The position numbers and the translations under genes were made by a program. A stretch of 64,000 nucleotides of DNA, from NCBI RefSeq assembly GCF_030730865.1, contig NZ_JAVALZ010000002.1, positions 186,001 to 250,000 on the forward strand, written 5' to 3'. Every line of letters starts with the position of its first letter. Position 1 is the stretch's first letter. Of the stretch, positions 8,880 to 19,079 are shown piece by piece. The stretch comes from Uliginosibacterium sp. 31-16 (GTDB lineage: Bacteria; Pseudomonadota; Gammaproteobacteria; Burkholderiales; Rhodocyclaceae). A model generated the notes under the pieces. The model was not told the DNA's origin, made no database searches, and saw only the letters and a list, made by a program, of their open reading frames with translations.

Positions 8880-10091
8880 ATGGTATCCACCAAGAAATCC
8901 TGGTTCAGCCTGCGCAATGTAGCGCTGGCACTCATCGTTCTGGCCGCCTTGCTGGCGGGGGCTTACAGGTTTCTGGCACCGCCGGAAAAACCGTCTTACC
9001 TGACCGCTCCTGTTGCGCTGGCTGATCTGGAAGACTCCGTTCTCGCCACCGGTACCGTGCAGGCATTCAAGCAGGTGAGCGTCGGTGCCCAGGTTTCCGG
9101 TCAGATCAAGCGTCTGGCAGTGAAACTGGGTGACAAGGTGCATGCCGGAGACCTGATCGCCGAGATCGAATCCCTGACCCAGCAGAACACCTTGCGCAAC
9201 GCCGAAGCCGCGCTGCAGAACATCACGGCGCAACTCGCCGCCAAACAGGCCACGCTGAAACAGGCCGAACTCGCCTTCAAACGCGCCGAGCAACTGCTCA
9301 GCCAGGATGCCGGCTCGCACGAGAGCTTCGAGGCGGCCGAAGCCACCCTGAATGCCACCCGCGCCGAGATCAAGGCGCTCGAAGCCCAGATCGCGCAAAG
9401 CAAGGTCAGCGTCGACACCGCCCGGATCAATCTTGGCTATACCCGCATCGTTGCGCCCATGGATGGCACGGTGGTCGCCCTCATCACGCAGGAAGGCCAG
9501 ACCGTGAATGCCAACCAGAGCACGCCGACGATCATCAAGCTCGCGCGCATGGACACGGTAACAGTCAAGGCGCAGATCTCGGAAGCCGACGTCACCCGGG
9601 TCAAGCCCGGCCAGAAGGTGTATTTCACGATTCTCGGCGAGCCCCGCAAACGCTACAGGACCACCCTGCGCGCAGTCGAACCGGCGCCGGACTCGATCAG
9701 CACCGACTCGACGACCAGCAGCTCGACGAGCAGCAGTTCGACCAGCACCGCGATCTATTACAACGGCCTGCTGGACATTGCCAACCCGGATGACAAGCTG
9801 CGCATCTCGATGACCACCCAGGTTTACATCGTTCTGGCCGAAGCCGAGAAAGCCCTCAGCATTCCCTCGGCAGCGCTTGGCGAACGTGACCGCGACGGCA
9901 GCTACCTGGTGCGGGTGCTCGGCGCAAACGGCACGCCTGAAGAACGCCGGATCAAGATCGGCATCAACAACAAGACCAGCGCCCAGGTACTGGAAGGCTT
10001 GAGCGAGGGTGACCAGGTCGTGCTCGGCGAAGCCACCGCCGACACCCCAACCAGCACCACGCGCCGCCGCATGGGCCCGCCACCGATGTAA
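8880..10091 (+). CDS. macA: MacA-type periplasmic adaptor (membrane fusion protein)
   Basis: The adaptor links the inner-membrane ABC transporter MacB to an outer-membrane TolC-type channel for export of macrolides, toxins or similar cargo. The 403-residue product has one N-terminal membrane segment (about 13-33), the split lipoyl domain ([17 protein letters not shown] ...), an alpha-helical hairpin rich in Ala/Gln, a beta-barrel domain and a membrane-proximal domain. It starts at ATG 8880 with AGAGG upstream; the longer frame from 8775 looks non-coding. A Ser/Thr-only loop (about 275-292, [13 protein letters not shown]) lies in the beta-barrel, where E. coli MacA (371 residues) has a short turn. 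First gene of the macA-macB-nodT operon. Confidence 0.9.
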   Translation: MVSTKKSWFSLRNVALALIVLAALLAGAYRFLAPPEKPSYLTAPVALADLEDSVLATGTVQAFKQVSVGAQVSGQIKRLAVKLGDKVHAGDLIAEIESLTQQNTLRNAEAALQNITAQLAAKQATLKQAELAFKRAEQLLSQDAGSHESFEAAEATLNATRAEIKALEAQIAQSKVSVDTARINLGYTRIVAPMDGTVVALITQEGQTVNANQSTPTIIKLARMDTVTVKAQISEADVTRVKPGQKVYFTILGEPRKRYRTTLRAVEPAPDSISTDSTTSSSTSSSSTSTAIYYNGLLDIANPDDKLRISMTTQVYIVLAEAEKALSIPSAALGERDRDGSYLVRVLGANGTPEERRIKIGINNKTSAQVLEGLSEGDQVVLGEATADTPTSTTRRRMGPPPM

Positions 10092-10200
10092 GAGGATGTC
10101 CGGAAAAAGCGTCTGGCTGCGCAGCAGCGCCTCGACAGAACCGCTTCGTTTCACACCCTTTCATTTTGCGGCACACCCTGAGCACACCCGGGCTATCAGC

Positions 10201-12153
10201 ATGAGCACACCCCTTCTTGAATTGCGCGACCTGTGTCGCGACTACCCGGCCGGCGAAGCCACGCTGCGGGTACTCGACCACGTCAACCTGACGATCCAGA
10301 CCGGCGAAATGGTTGCCATCGTCGGCGCCTCGGGCTCCGGCAAATCCACGCTGATGAACATCCTCGGCTGTCTGGATCGCCCCTCCGAAGGCAGTTACCG
10401 CGTCGCCGGCCGCGAAACCGGCAGTCTGGAGCCGGACGAACTGGCCGAACTGCGCCGCGAACATTTCGGTTTCATCTTCCAGCGCTACCACCTGCTGGCT
10501 GATCTGAATGCGCAGGGCAACGTCGAAATCCCCGCGATCTATGCCGGCAAGGACCGTCAGGAACGGCACGCCCGCGCCCGGCAGATCCTTGAGCGTCTGG
10601 GCATGGGCGAGCGCCTGCATCACCGCCCCGGCCAGCTCTCCGGCGGCCAGCAGCAGCGCGTCTCGATTGCCCGCGCCCTGATGAACGGCGGCCAGGTGAT
10701 CCTCGCCGACGAGCCGACCGGTGCACTGGATACGCACAGCGGCCAGGAAGTCATGGCCGTGCTCAAGGAGCTGCACGCCGAAGGCCACACCATCATCATC
10801 GTGACCCACGACATGCAGGTCGCCAGCAACGCCCAGCGCATCATCGAGATCAGCGACGGACGCATCACGGCAGACCGCAGCACGAGCACCTCACCGGTGG
10901 CTCCGGCACACAAGCCCGCCGAAGCCACCCGCACCGCCCGCCCCTGGCTGGCCCTGCGCGACCGCCTCGGCGAGGCCCTGCGCATGGCGCTGGTTGCCAT
11001 GGCAGCCCACCGCATGCGCACCTTCCTGACCATGCTCGGCATCATCATCGGCATCGCCTCGGTGGTCTCGGTGGTGGCGCTGGGCCAGGGCACCCAGGCC
11101 AGCATCCTCAAGGACATCAGCGGAATGGGGACCAACACCATCGATGTGTATCCCGGCGCCGGCTTCGGTGACACACGTTCGGGAGCCGTGCGCACACTGG
11201 TTTCGGCCGACGCCGATGCTCTCGCCGGGCAGGCTTACGTCGACAGCGTGACGCCGCAGATATCGAGTTCCAAGACCCTGCGCTACGACAATGTTTCCGC
11301 CACCGGCACGGTGACTGGCGTGGGTTACCAGTATTTCCGCGTGCGTGGTCTGGAATTCGCCGAGGGCAGCGCTTTCGACCAGCAGAGCGAAAGCGAACTG
11401 GCCCAGGACGTGGTGATCGACGAGAACACCCGCAAGGCCATCTTCGCAAACGAGCGCAAAGTCGTGGGCAAGGTACTCCTGCTCGGCAGCCTGCCGGCGC
11501 GCATCGTCGGTGTGACAAAAAAGAAGGACAGCGGCTTCGGCAACAACGATGCCCTCAACGTGTGGGTGCCCTACACCACCGCTCAGAGCCGCATCCTCGG
11601 CCAGTACAACCTGCGCAGCATTACCGTGCGGATGAATGATGGTGTCTCCACCGCCGCCGCCGAGCAGGGCATCAAGAAACTGATGCTGCTGCGCCACGGC
11701 CGCGAGGATTTCTACTTATTCAACTCCGACAGCGTGCGCCAGACCATCGAGAAAACCACCGCCACGATGACCTTGCTGATTTCATCCATCGCGGTCATTT
11801 CCTTGATCGTCGGCGGCATCGGGGTGATGAACATCATGCTGGTGTCGGTCACCGAGCGGACTCGCGAGATCGGCGTGCGCATGGCGGTCGGCGCACGGCA
11901 GGGCGACATCATGCAGCAGTTCCTGATCGAGGCCGTGCTGGTCTGCCTCGCTGGCGGCGTGCTCGGCGTGCTGCTGGCGCGTGGCGTCGGCCTCGTCGTC
12001 ACCGAGTTCGCCCCGAGCTTCCAGATGATCTACTCGACAGCAGCGATTGCCGCGGCCTTCGCCTGCTCCACCCTGATCGGCCTGATTTTCGGTTTCATGC
12101 CGGCACGCAACGCCGCCCGCCTCGACCCTGTCGATGCGCTGGCACGGGAATGA
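10201..12153 (+). CDS. macB: MacB-type ABC exporter, fused ATPase and permease
   Basis: MacB homodimers use ATP to drive substrate from the periplasm through MacA and a TolC-like channel (mechanotransmission). The 650-residue protein has an N-terminal nucleotide-binding domain with Walker [10 protein letters not shown] (about 42-50), signature LSGGQQQR and Walker [13 protein letters not shown], then the first membrane helix (near [21 protein letters not shown]), a large periplasmic MacB core domain (about 300-520) and three C-terminal helices of the FtsX type. Length matches E. coli MacB (648). ATG 10201 is chosen because the family starts there; the frame is open upstream into macA but without similarity. 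It lies 109 bp after macA and overlaps nodT by ATGA. Confidence 0.95.
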   Translation: MSTPLLELRDLCRDYPAGEATLRVLDHVNLTIQTGEMVAIVGASGSGKSTLMNILGCLDRPSEGSYRVAGRETGSLEPDELAELRREHFGFIFQRYHLLADLNAQGNVEIPAIYAGKDRQERHARARQILERLGMGERLHHRPGQLSGGQQQRVSIARALMNGGQVILADEPTGALDTHSGQEVMAVLKELHAEGHTIIIVTHDMQVASNAQRIIEISDGRITADRSTSTSPVAPAHKPAEATRTARPWLALRDRLGEALRMALVAMAAHRMRTFLTMLGIIIGIASVVSVVALGQGTQASILKDISGMGTNTIDVYPGAGFGDTRSGAVRTLVSADADALAGQAYVDSVTPQISSSKTLRYDNVSATGTVTGVGYQYFRVRGLEFAEGSAFDQQSESELAQDVVIDENTRKAIFANERKVVGKVLLLGSLPARIVGVTKKKDSGFGNNDALNVWVPYTTAQSRILGQYNLRSITVRMNDGVSTAAAEQGIKKLMLLRHGREDFYLFNSDSVRQTIEKTTATMTLLISSIAVISLIVGGIGVMNIMLVSVTERTREIGVRMAVGARQGDIMQQFLIEAVLVCLAGGVLGVLLARGVGLVVTEFAPSFQMIYSTAAIAAAFACSTLIGLIFGFMPARNAARLDPVDALARE

Positions 12154-13535
12154 CCATGCTCAACTCACGCCACACACTCCGCCTCCTCCCCCTCCTGCTC
12201 GCCGCCACGCTGTTTGCCGGCTGCGCCAGCCTGACCCGCAGCGACTACGCCACCCCGGCCGCCGACACTCCCGCCGCGTGGTCACACAGCGCCACGCCAG
12301 GCAGCACGGCGCCCGCACAATGGTGGTCGGCGTTCAATGACGCGCAGCTGAACACCCTGATCGACGAGGCGCTGACCCGAAACACCAACCTCGCCGCCGC
12401 CGCGATCAAGCTCCGCCGCGCCCAGCTCAACGCTGGCCTGGCCGAAGACGCCCTGCTGCCGGCCGCAAGCGCCAGCCTCGGCAACACGCAGAGCCGGACG
12501 CTGAAGAACGGTGGCACGATCACCCGCAGCAACAGCGCGCGCGCCGCCCTGAGCTGGGAGGCCGACCTCTGGGGCCATCTCGGCCACGCCCGCGACGCCG
12601 CCCAATGGGAAGCCCAGGCCACCGCGCAGGACCGCGAAGCAAGCGCCCTGTCGCTGACCGGCAGCACCGCCACCCTGTACTGGAAGCTTGCCTGGCTGAA
12701 CCAGCGCATCGCCCTCTCGGCGCAGAACATCGCCTATGCCGAACGCACGCTGCTGCTGGCGCAGAACAAGCTCGCCGCCGGAGCCGTGTCGAAACTCGAC
12801 GTGCTGCAGACCGAGCAGGATCTCGCCAGCCAGCGCGCCAGCGCTACCCAGCTTGAACAGCAACGCGAGGAAGCTCGCACCGCCTTCGCCCTGCTCTTTG
12901 ACGGCGCACCGCAGCGGCGCTTCGAAGAACCGCAAAACCTGCCCGCCGGCGCCCTGCCGGAAGTCGCCGCCGGTCTGCCCGCCGCACTGCTCGGCAATCG
13001 CCCCGACCTGCGCGCCACCGAGCTGCGCCTGCGCAGCACCCTGGCCACGGGCGACGCAACCCGCACCAGCTATTACCCGAGCCTGAGCCTGACCGGTTCG
13101 CTCGGCAGCAGCAGCACGACCTTGCGCCAGGTGCTCAACAACCCGGTCGCCGCACTGGCGACCGATCTGGCCCTGCCCTTCCTGCAATACAAGGAGATGA
13201 AGCTGAAGAATGGCATCGCCAGGGCGGATTACGATCTGGCCGTCGTCGAATTCCGCCAGACGCTTTACACCGCGCTGGGCGATGTGGAGAACGCCCTTTC
13301 TGCCCGCCGCCAGTATGTATTGCAAGGCGAGCAGCTCGAAAAATCCTTCGCCGCCGCCCAGGCTGCCGAGAAGATCAACGAGCTCCGCTACCGCGCCGGC
13401 AGCATTCCGCTGCAGACCTGGCTGGATTCGCAGCAGTCACGCCGCAGCGCCGAAGCCGCGCTGGCCGACAACCGTTACAACCAGTTCGCCAGCCACGCCA
13501 CGCTAAGCCTCGCGCTGGGCGGATCGGCCAACTGA
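12150..13535 (+). CDS. NodT-family outer-membrane efflux lipoprotein (TolC-like)
   Basis: This 461-residue protein is the outer-membrane channel of the tripartite exporter. It has a lipoprotein signal with LFAGC (Cys25), and two repeats of the outer-membrane efflux domain (about 65-250 and 275-455) with the Ala/Gln-rich coiled helices and the motif [13 protein letters not shown] typical of the NodT/OprM/CusC group. Its start ATG overlaps the macB stop (ATGA), so translation is coupled. Pairing a NodT-type lipoprotein with MacAB rather than TolC is common in betaproteobacteria. Substrate cannot be told from sequence. Confidence 0.9.
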   Translation: MTMLNSRHTLRLLPLLLAATLFAGCASLTRSDYATPAADTPAAWSHSATPGSTAPAQWWSAFNDAQLNTLIDEALTRNTNLAAAAIKLRRAQLNAGLAEDALLPAASASLGNTQSRTLKNGGTITRSNSARAALSWEADLWGHLGHARDAAQWEAQATAQDREASALSLTGSTATLYWKLAWLNQRIALSAQNIAYAERTLLLAQNKLAAGAVSKLDVLQTEQDLASQRASATQLEQQREEARTAFALLFDGAPQRRFEEPQNLPAGALPEVAAGLPAALLGNRPDLRATELRLRSTLATGDATRTSYYPSLSLTGSLGSSSTTLRQVLNNPVAALATDLALPFLQYKEMKLKNGIARADYDLAVVEFRQTLYTALGDVENALSARRQYVLQGEQLEKSFAAAQAAEKINELRYRAGSIPLQTWLDSQQSRRSAEAALADNRYNQFASHATLSLALGGSAN

Positions 13536-13540
13536 GCTGA

Positions 13541-13653
13541 CTGAAGAGCCGCATCTGGCGGACCTCTCCAGCCATCCTGCCGGCAGAGCGGCGTGGCGCC
13601 TAGCGTTCAGGGAATGCTGCCTGAAGATGCCCGCCGGGAGCGGCTCTTCAGCC
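13541..13653. repeat. Family A composite palindromic repeat, locus 4
   Basis: CTGAAGAGCCGC plus GGCGGACCTCTCCAG at 13541-13572, then the inverted half CTGAAGATGCCCGCC plus GCGGCTCTTCAG at 13621-13652. The inverted half lies inside the 3' end of the convergent P-type ATPase gene and encodes its last residues. Confidence 0.75.
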
Positions 13654-16312
13654 AGAGCCTCACCCAGGCCTTGCGCGCCTCCTCCAGTAACCCGAGCAGC
13701 ACAGCAAACGGCAGCACGTACCACCACACCGCTGCCGCCAGCGGCGCAGTACCGAAGAGCGCATTGCCCCAGGGCGTATACACGATCACCAGCAGCAACG
13801 TGAGCTCCAGCACGAGCCCGGCCAGCAGCAGGCGATTGCCGAAAAGCGGGAATCGCCACAGCGGCAGTTGCGGGTCACGGCAGACAAACACGTTGACCAT
13901 CTGCGCGAGCACGATCGCCGCCAGGCACGCCGTTGTCGCCTGCAGATACAGCGGATCGTGCGCCGCGAGCAGCTCGCCGTACTGCCAGCCGGCGCCCTGC
14001 AGCACGAAGAAGAAAGCCGCCATCGCACCGAGTGCCTCCAGTGGGCCGAGAAACAGGTAGGCGCGCGCCAGCAGCGGCCAGGACAGCAGACGCTCGCCAC
14101 GCGCGCGCGGTGGCCGGTTCATCACCTCGGCATGCGGCGGCTCGGCACCCAGCGCGAGTGCGGGCAGCATGTCGGTGCCCAGATCGACGGCAAGGATCTG
14201 GATCACCGTCAGCGGCAGCGGGATGCGCGCCAGCACGAAAGCCAGATAAGGCACGATCTCCGGGATGTTGGAGGTCAGGATGTAGGTGAGGAACTTGCGG
14301 ATGTTTTCGAACACCGCGCGCCCCTCTTCGATGGCATTGACGATGGTGGCGAAGTGATCGTCCAGCAGCACGATGTCGGCCGCCTCGCGCGCCACATCCG
14401 TGCCGGAGAGGCCCATCGCGATGCCGATATCGGCGGTCTTCAATGCTGGCGCGTCGTTCACGCCGTCGCCGGTCACTGCGACGATCTCGCCCTTGCGCTG
14501 AAAGGCCTGCACGATCAGCATCTTCTGCTCGGCCGTGACCCGCGCGAACAGGATCTCCGGCGCCTCCAGCGCCAGCTGCAGGCTCGCCGGGCTCATCGCG
14601 CGCACCGCCTCGCCGGTCAGCACCAGCGGCTGCGTAGAGTGGATCATGTCAATCTCGCGGCCAATGGCCAGCGCGGTGTGCGGATGGTCGCCGGTCACCA
14701 TGATCACCCGCAGACCAGCACCGTGGCAGCGGTGCACCGCCTCATGCACATCGGGGCGTGGCGGGTCTTCCAGCCCGACCAGCCCGCACAGCCGCATGCC
14801 GCCTTCGTCTGCAGGCATGCCCTCTGCCTCGGTTTTATCCAGTTGCCGCCAGGCACAGGCCAGCACACGCAGGCCCCGGTCAGCCATGTCGTTCTGCGCC
14901 TGCTCGAACATCCGGCGTGCCGCCTCATCCAGCGGCAACACCGCGTCGCCCTGCATCCAGGCCGTGCACAGCGGCAGCACGGACTCCGGCGCCCCCTTGC
15001 ACCACAAATCACCACTGCCATCCGGGTGCCGGGTGATCACCGACATGCGCCGCCGTTCGCTGTCGAAGGGAATCTCGCTCACCCGCTGCCCGGCCTCGGG
15101 CAGCTCGCCAGCAAAAGTCCACAGGGCTATTTCCATCGGGTCGCCCACCGGCACGCCCGCCGGGAATTTCAGGCTTTGGCAGAAGCGCGCCACCGCTCGC
15201 AGATGCCGGTCGTCACTGCGCGGCCAGTGCTTTGCCGCCAGATGGTGACGGCCCACCACAAAGACCTCCCGCACCACCATGCGGTTCTGCGTGAGCGTGC
15301 CGGTCTTGTCGGTGAGAATCACCGTCGCGCTGCCCAGCGTTTCCACCGCAGGCAGATGACGCACCAGCGCATTCCGCTTCGCCATGCGCTGGGTTGCCAG
15401 CGCGAGAGCCAGCGTCACCGTTGGCAGCATGCCTTCCGGCACATTGGCCACGATGATGCCGATGGCAAACATGAAGTTTGCCCAGAACAGCAGGCCGACC
15501 CACTGGCCGATGGCAAAGAAGCCCACGCCCAGCCCCAGCGCGAGCAGCGCCACGATGCGTGACACACGGCGAATCTCCCGCTGCAGGGGCGACTCGGCTT
15601 CGCCGGCCGATTGCGTCAGATGCGCAATGTGGCCGAATTCGGTGCGCATGCCGGTGGCAAACACCAGCGCCGTGCATTCGCCTGCCACCACCAGCGTGCC
15701 AGCCAGCAGCAGGTTGCGCGCTGCGAGCGGATCGGCGTTGGTGTCAGCCGCCGCCTCGCGCGCCTTGGGGTAAGACTCGCCGGTCAGCGTGGCCAGATTC
15801 ACGCGCAGGCTCCAGGCCTCAATTACCCGGCAATCCGCCGGCACTTTCGCACCTTCGGCCAGCAGCACGATATCGCCCGGCACCAGCGCGGAGGCAGGCA
15901 GCGTCAGCGTCATGCCGCCGCGTTTCACCTCCACCTGCTGTGGCAAGAGCTCGCGCAAGGCCGCCAGCGCCTGCTCGGCGCGATAGCTCTGCCAGAACGA
16001 AAACGCACCATTGACGAGAATCACCCCGACAATCGCCCAGCCCAGCGTGGCCATGCCCTCGCCAGGCTGAAAGCGCTCGGCAAAGAACGCCAGCCCCGCT
16101 GCCAGCCACAGGATCAGCGCAAAGAAATGCGAGAACTCACGGGCCAGCGTCAGCCACAGCGGCTCGCGCGCCACCGCAGTAACCTGATTCGGCCCGAACT
16201 CCGCCAGCCGCCGCGCCGCCTCCGCAGCACTCAAACCCTGTGCAGAACTGCCGAGCGCCGCCAGGGCGGCCTCGGGCGATTGCTGCGCGATGTGCATGCC
16301 GTGGGGATTCAT
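13607..16312 (-). CDS. Type II cation-transporting P-type ATPase
   Basis: The 901-residue inner-membrane pump has the full P-type layout: an N-terminal cation-ATPase domain, TGES in the actuator domain, the phosphorylation motif DKTGTLTQ with Asp335, a nucleotide-binding domain, TGDGVNDAPA in the hinge and a C-terminal group of helices. Membrane segment 4 reads ANVPEGMLPTVT, like the PEGLLxTVT of Ca2+/Na+,K+-type pumps (P2), so Ca2+, Na+ or K+ is a likelier substrate than a heavy metal; the CPC motif of P1B pumps is absent. The last 14 residues (LKSRSRRASSGSIP) are encoded by a family A repeat. No clear ribosome site precedes the ATG at 16312; a second ATG five codons on is possible. Convergent with the macA operon. 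Confidence 0.88.
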   Translation of the reverse strand: MNPHGMHIAQQSPEAALAALGSSAQGLSAAEAARRLAEFGPNQVTAVAREPLWLTLAREFSHFFALILWLAAGLAFFAERFQPGEGMATLGWAIVGVILVNGAFSFWQSYRAEQALAALRELLPQQVEVKRGGMTLTLPASALVPGDIVLLAEGAKVPADCRVIEAWSLRVNLATLTGESYPKAREAAADTNADPLAARNLLLAGTLVVAGECTALVFATGMRTEFGHIAHLTQSAGEAESPLQREIRRVSRIVALLALGLGVGFFAIGQWVGLLFWANFMFAIGIIVANVPEGMLPTVTLALALATQRMAKRNALVRHLPAVETLGSATVILTDKTGTLTQNRMVVREVFVVGRHHLAAKHWPRSDDRHLRAVARFCQSLKFPAGVPVGDPMEIALWTFAGELPEAGQRVSEIPFDSERRRMSVITRHPDGSGDLWCKGAPESVLPLCTAWMQGDAVLPLDEAARRMFEQAQNDMADRGLRVLACAWRQLDKTEAEGMPADEGGMRLCGLVGLEDPPRPDVHEAVHRCHGAGLRVIMVTGDHPHTALAIGREIDMIHSTQPLVLTGEAVRAMSPASLQLALEAPEILFARVTAEQKMLIVQAFQRKGEIVAVTGDGVNDAPALKTADIGIAMGLSGTDVAREAADIVLLDDHFATIVNAIEEGRAVFENIRKFLTYILTSNIPEIVPYLAFVLARIPLPLTVIQILAVDLGTDMLPALALGAEPPHAEVMNRPPRARGERLLSWPLLARAYLFLGPLEALGAMAAFFFVLQGAGWQYGELLAAHDPLYLQATTACLAAIVLAQMVNVFVCRDPQLPLWRFPLFGNRLLLAGLVLELTLLLVIVYTPWGNALFGTAPLAAAVWWYVLPFAVLLGLLEEARKAWVRLWLKSRSRRASSGSIP

Positions 16313-16589
16313 GCTTCAGCATAGCAATCGGGACGGGATGGGCCGGGCGCGTTCGTGACCAGTGGATGATCACTTCGTGTTCTCATCCCTTCGTGCGGGA
16401 CGTCTGTGCGCGCAGGTAGTATCAACCTGTCGCGCACGCCTTGTTTTTCCGGCTTTTGTTCCCCAAACACCGACGGTGTCTGGATGAATCCGGCCCTGCT
16501 GGACCGGGGCATCTTGGGAACACCTGGGGAGCCTCGCCTGACAAGGCGTTTCAGCTCAAGACCTGCACCGAACAAGCTTCTGGAGCAGG

Positions 16590-16632
16590 TCTGTCTGAAG
16601 AGAGCCGCCGGGCAAGGCTCTCCGGGCACGTG
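16590..16632. repeat. Family A repeat, degenerate half, locus 5 (in a 336-bp gap)
   Basis: CTGAAGAGAGCCGCC followed by AAGGCTCTCCGGGCA resembles the inverted half of family A. The gap 16313-16648 otherwise contains no open frame with coding character. Confidence 0.45.
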
Positions 16633-16648
16633 CTGTGCATCATCCTTA

Positions 16649-16954
16649 CTACGGTTGATGCACACGTGCGCGCAGCACGTCCATCTCTTCCATCATGTCG
16701 GCCACCAGCGCGGCCAGCTCCGGGCCGGCGTCAAAGTCGCGTTCGAGCTGATGCATGCGCCGGGCACGCAACAGGCAGGCACTAGAGAGGCGCCATGTCC
16801 CAGCAATGCTTTCCACACGGGGAAACAGACCTTCCTCGATGCGCAGGATCAGCCAGTTCGGCTCCACGGTGCAAGCAGCCGCCACCTGTTCCAGCGTGAG
16901 CCAGGAATCATCCAGCAAGCAGCCGATCAGGACTTCATCATCATGCGTGCTCAT
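16649..16954 (-). CDS. cbpM: CbpM-like chaperone modulator
   Basis: This is a 101-residue MerR-like helical protein of the CbpM family. In E. coli CbpM binds the J-domain of CbpA and blocks its co-chaperone and DNA-binding activity. The sequence shows the helix-turn-helix-like [26 protein letters not shown] (seen here as consecutive blocks) and the helical tail with [15 protein letters not shown]. Its ATG at 16954 overlaps the stop of cbpA by four bases, the normal cbpA-cbpM arrangement, so the two are translationally coupled. Confidence 0.85.
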   Translation of the reverse strand: MSTHDDEVLIGCLLDDSWLTLEQVAAACTVEPNWLILRIEEGLFPRVESIAGTWRLSSACLLRARRMHQLERDFDAGPELAALVADMMEEMDVLRARVHQP

Positions 16955-17904
16955 GAGCGCACCTCCTGACGCGGGTCGAAAGCCAGATCGCGCGCCATGT
17001 CTTCATAGACCTTTCTTGCCTGCGGACTATCTGCCGGCGGTAGCACGACCTGAATGTTGAGCAGCAGATCGCCCGGCGGGCTGGCGGGAATACCGCGTCC
17101 ACGCACGCGCAACTGACGCCCGCTCTGGGAATTCGGAGGGATCCGCACTTTCAGTTCGCTGCCCGGCAGGTGCACGCTAACGATCGCCCCCAGTGCGGCC
17201 TCCCAAGGAGTCACGGGGAGTGTCAGATGCAGTTCGCGGCCTTCCACGCGCAGCCGAGCATGCGGCTTGAAATGCACCTCCAGCAGCAGATCACCGGCAG
17301 GCGCGCCACCGATGCCCGGCCCGCCCTGCCCGGCCAGCCGGATCACCTGCCCCTCATGCACGCCCTGCGGAATCCGCACATTCAGCGTACGGCTGACGAG
17401 CCGTACGCGGCCTTGCTCGTCAAGCCGGGGCACCCGCAAGGAAATCTGCCGGGTTGCACCGGCAAAGGTATCCTCTAGGTCGAATACGACCTTGGCATGA
17501 TGATCTTCACCGCGCAGGCTGCCGCTGCCGCCATGGCCTTGCCGGGCCCGCGGAGCGCCGCCCATGCGCCCGAAGAGTTCGGAGAAGAAATCACTGTAAT
17601 CCGCCGCCTCGCCGGATGAGAAACCACGATTGGAGAATTCGAAACCGGCGTCCCAGCCCGGCGGCGGGCGGAACTCCTGCCCTGGTGGCGGGGCACTGCC
17701 AAGCTGATCGTAGGCTGCGCGCTTCTCGGTATCCGAGAGCACGGCATTGGCCTCGTTGACCTCCTGCATGCGGCGCTCTGCGTCCGGTTCCTTCGAAACA
17801 TCCGGGTGATACTTGCGCGCCAGCTTGCGGAAGGCCTTCTTGATCTCGTCGGCAGACGCCGTGCGACTTACGCCCAGCGTCTGGTAATAGTCCTTGAATT
17901 CCAC
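16951..17904 (-). CDS. cbpA: CbpA/DnaJ-type co-chaperone
   Basis: CbpA is a curved-DNA-binding J-protein that stimulates DnaK. The 317-residue protein has an N-terminal J-domain with HPD at residues 33-35 (KYHPDVSK), a Gly/Phe-rich linker (about 75-130, with [11 protein letters not shown]) and two beta-sandwich substrate-binding domains ending in the DnaJ C-terminal region; it lacks the zinc-finger domain of DnaJ. The start is GTG at 17904 (GGGGAG seven bases upstream); it gives the exact family N-terminus [11 protein letters not shown]. Coupled to cbpM. I saw no heat-shock promoter in front of it. Confidence 0.92.
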   Translation of the reverse strand: MEFKDYYQTLGVSRTASADEIKKAFRKLARKYHPDVSKEPDAERRMQEVNEANAVLSDTEKRAAYDQLGSAPPPGQEFRPPPGWDAGFEFSNRGFSSGEAADYSDFFSELFGRMGGAPRARQGHGGSGSLRGEDHHAKVVFDLEDTFAGATRQISLRVPRLDEQGRVRLVSRTLNVRIPQGVHEGQVIRLAGQGGPGIGGAPAGDLLLEVHFKPHARLRVEGRELHLTLPVTPWEAALGAIVSVHLPGSELKVRIPPNSQSGRQLRVRGRGIPASPPGDLLLNIQVVLPPADSPQARKVYEDMARDLAFDPRQEVRS

Positions 17905-18037
17905 GTGGGTCTCCCCGGCAATGCGTCTCCTGAACGTATGTCAGGCAGGCAGGCTTTACCGGGACCCTACCCCTTTTGGCGTGAGCTCCGGCAAAAACCG
18001 GCCATGCAGCACACGGAATGCTCCGGGCGGGCAGAAA

Positions 18038-18069
18038 GCAAAAGGGCTTTCATCGCTGAAAGCCCTTGT
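18038..18069 (-). terminator. Rho-independent terminator of tRNA-Leu
   Basis: An 11-bp perfect stem (18042-18052 with 18057-18067) and loop TCGC are followed on the minus strand by TTTTGCTTTC. It lies eight bases past the tRNA. Confidence 0.85.
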
Positions 18070-18076
18070 TTGCCCG

Positions 18077-18161
18077 TGGTGCCGGAGAAGGGACTCGAAC
18101 CCCCACGTATTGCTACGCCAGAACCTAAATCTGGTGCGTCTACCAATTTCGCCACTCCGGC
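18077..18161 (-). tRNA. tRNA-Leu (anticodon UAG)
   Basis: The 85-nt gene folds as a class II tRNA with a 7-bp acceptor stem (GCCGGAG/CTCCGGC), a D-arm with the AATTGGTAGACGC block, an anticodon stem CCAGA/TCTGG around the loop TTTAGGT (anticodon TAG), a long variable arm and the T-loop GGTTCGAGTCC. The 3' CCA is encoded at 18079-18077. It is followed by its own terminator and diverges from hpnC. Confidence 0.95.
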
Positions 18162-18203
18162 CCATCGACCACAGAACCAGAGTCCGTGCCGAAAGGAGCG
18201 CGG

Positions 18204-18209
18204 ATTATA
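18204..18209 (-). promoter_or_regulatory. Probable -10 box for tRNA-Leu
   Basis: A perfect TATAAT on the minus strand 43 bases before the tRNA 5' end; the -35 region is GC-rich and not consensus. Confidence 0.4.
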
Positions 18210-18244
18210 GCGCAGCACGGGCGCCTGCGAGCGCCCGGCGCCGG

Positions 18245-18250
18245 TATACT
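18245..18250 (+). promoter_or_regulatory. Possible -10 box for hpnC giving a very short leader
   Basis: TATACT ends 10 bases before the hpnC ATG, so initiation about 7 bases downstream would leave an almost leaderless mRNA. No -35 box is visible and no ribosome site precedes hpnC, which fits. Confidence 0.35.
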
Positions 18251-18260
18251 CACAGCCCTT

Positions 18261-19079
18261 ATGCCCGTCGATCATTACGAGAACTTTCCCGTCGCCTCCG
18301 TCCTGCTGCCCCGCCGCTTGCGCGAGCCGGTGGAAGCCATCTACGCCTTCGCCCGCAGTGCCGATGACATTGCCGACGAAGGCTATGCCACGAACGAGGC
18401 TCGCCTCGCCGGACTGGCCGCGTATCAGCGCGAGCTGGACGTGATCGAGGCGGGCGGCACGCCATCCGATGCGATGTTCAGCCGACTGGCCCGCAATGTG
18501 CGTGAGTGGAGCCTGCCGATCCAGCTCCTGCGCGACCTGCTCGACGCCTTCGCGCAGGATGTGGTGAAGAAACGCTACGCGGATTTTCCGGACGTGCTCG
18601 ATTACTGCCGCCGCTCGGCAAACCCGGTCGGCCGCCTGCTGCTGCACCTGTATGGCGAAGCCACGCCGGAGAATCTGCGCCGCTCGGATCTCATCTGCTC
18701 AGCCTTGCAGATCATCAATTTCTGGCAGGACGTGGGCGTGGACTGGGCGAAAGACCGTGTCTATCTGCCGCAGGACAGCCTTGTGCGCTTTGGCGTGAGC
18801 GAAGCACAGATCGCGGCCGGCACGGTCGATGCTGCATTCCGCGCCCTGATGCAGCATGAAGTGCAACGCGCCCGTGCCATGATGCTGGAAGGCGCCCCGC
18901 TCGCCACGGCCCTGCCCGGCCGCGTCGGCTGGGAGCTGCGTCTGGTGGTGCAAGGCGGACTGCGGATTCTGGAGCAGATCGAAGCCGCCGATTACGATGT
19001 GTTCAAACACCGCCCGGTACTGGGCAAGCTGGACTGGCTGCGGCTTGTGCTGCGAGCGATAAGGATGAATAGACAATGA
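18261..19079 (+). CDS. hpnC: Hydroxysqualene synthase HpnC
   Basis: HpnC converts presqualene diphosphate to hydroxysqualene in the three-enzyme bacterial route to squalene for hopanoids. The 272-residue protein belongs to the trans-isoprenyl diphosphate synthase (squalene/phytoene synthase) fold, with the Asp-rich RSADDIADE near residue 38 and the second motif NFWQDVGVDW near 155. The ATG at 18261 fits the family N-terminus (VDHYENFPVAS). It overlaps hpnD by ATGA. No squalene-hopene cyclase gene lies in this window. Confidence 0.92.
   Translation: MPVDHYENFPVASVLLPRRLREPVEAIYAFARSADDIADEGYATNEARLAGLAAYQRELDVIEAGGTPSDAMFSRLARNVREWSLPIQLLRDLLDAFAQDVVKKRYADFPDVLDYCRRSANPVGRLLLHLYGEATPENLRRSDLICSALQIINFWQDVGVDWAKDRVYLPQDSLVRFGVSEAQIAAGTVDAAFRALMQHEVQRARAMMLEGAPLATALPGRVGWELRLVVQGGLRILEQIEAADYDVFKHRPVLGKLDWLRLVLRAIRMNRQ

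Noticed and set aside
8658-10154. 498-codon minus-strand frame opposite macA
   Set aside because: Antisense to a clear adaptor gene, with shadow composition, and begins beyond the operon's repeat element.
13868-15562. 564-codon open frame opposite the P-type ATPase
   Set aside because: Shadow frame created by GC-rich third positions; composition is dominated by His, Arg and Gln and no family is recognisable.
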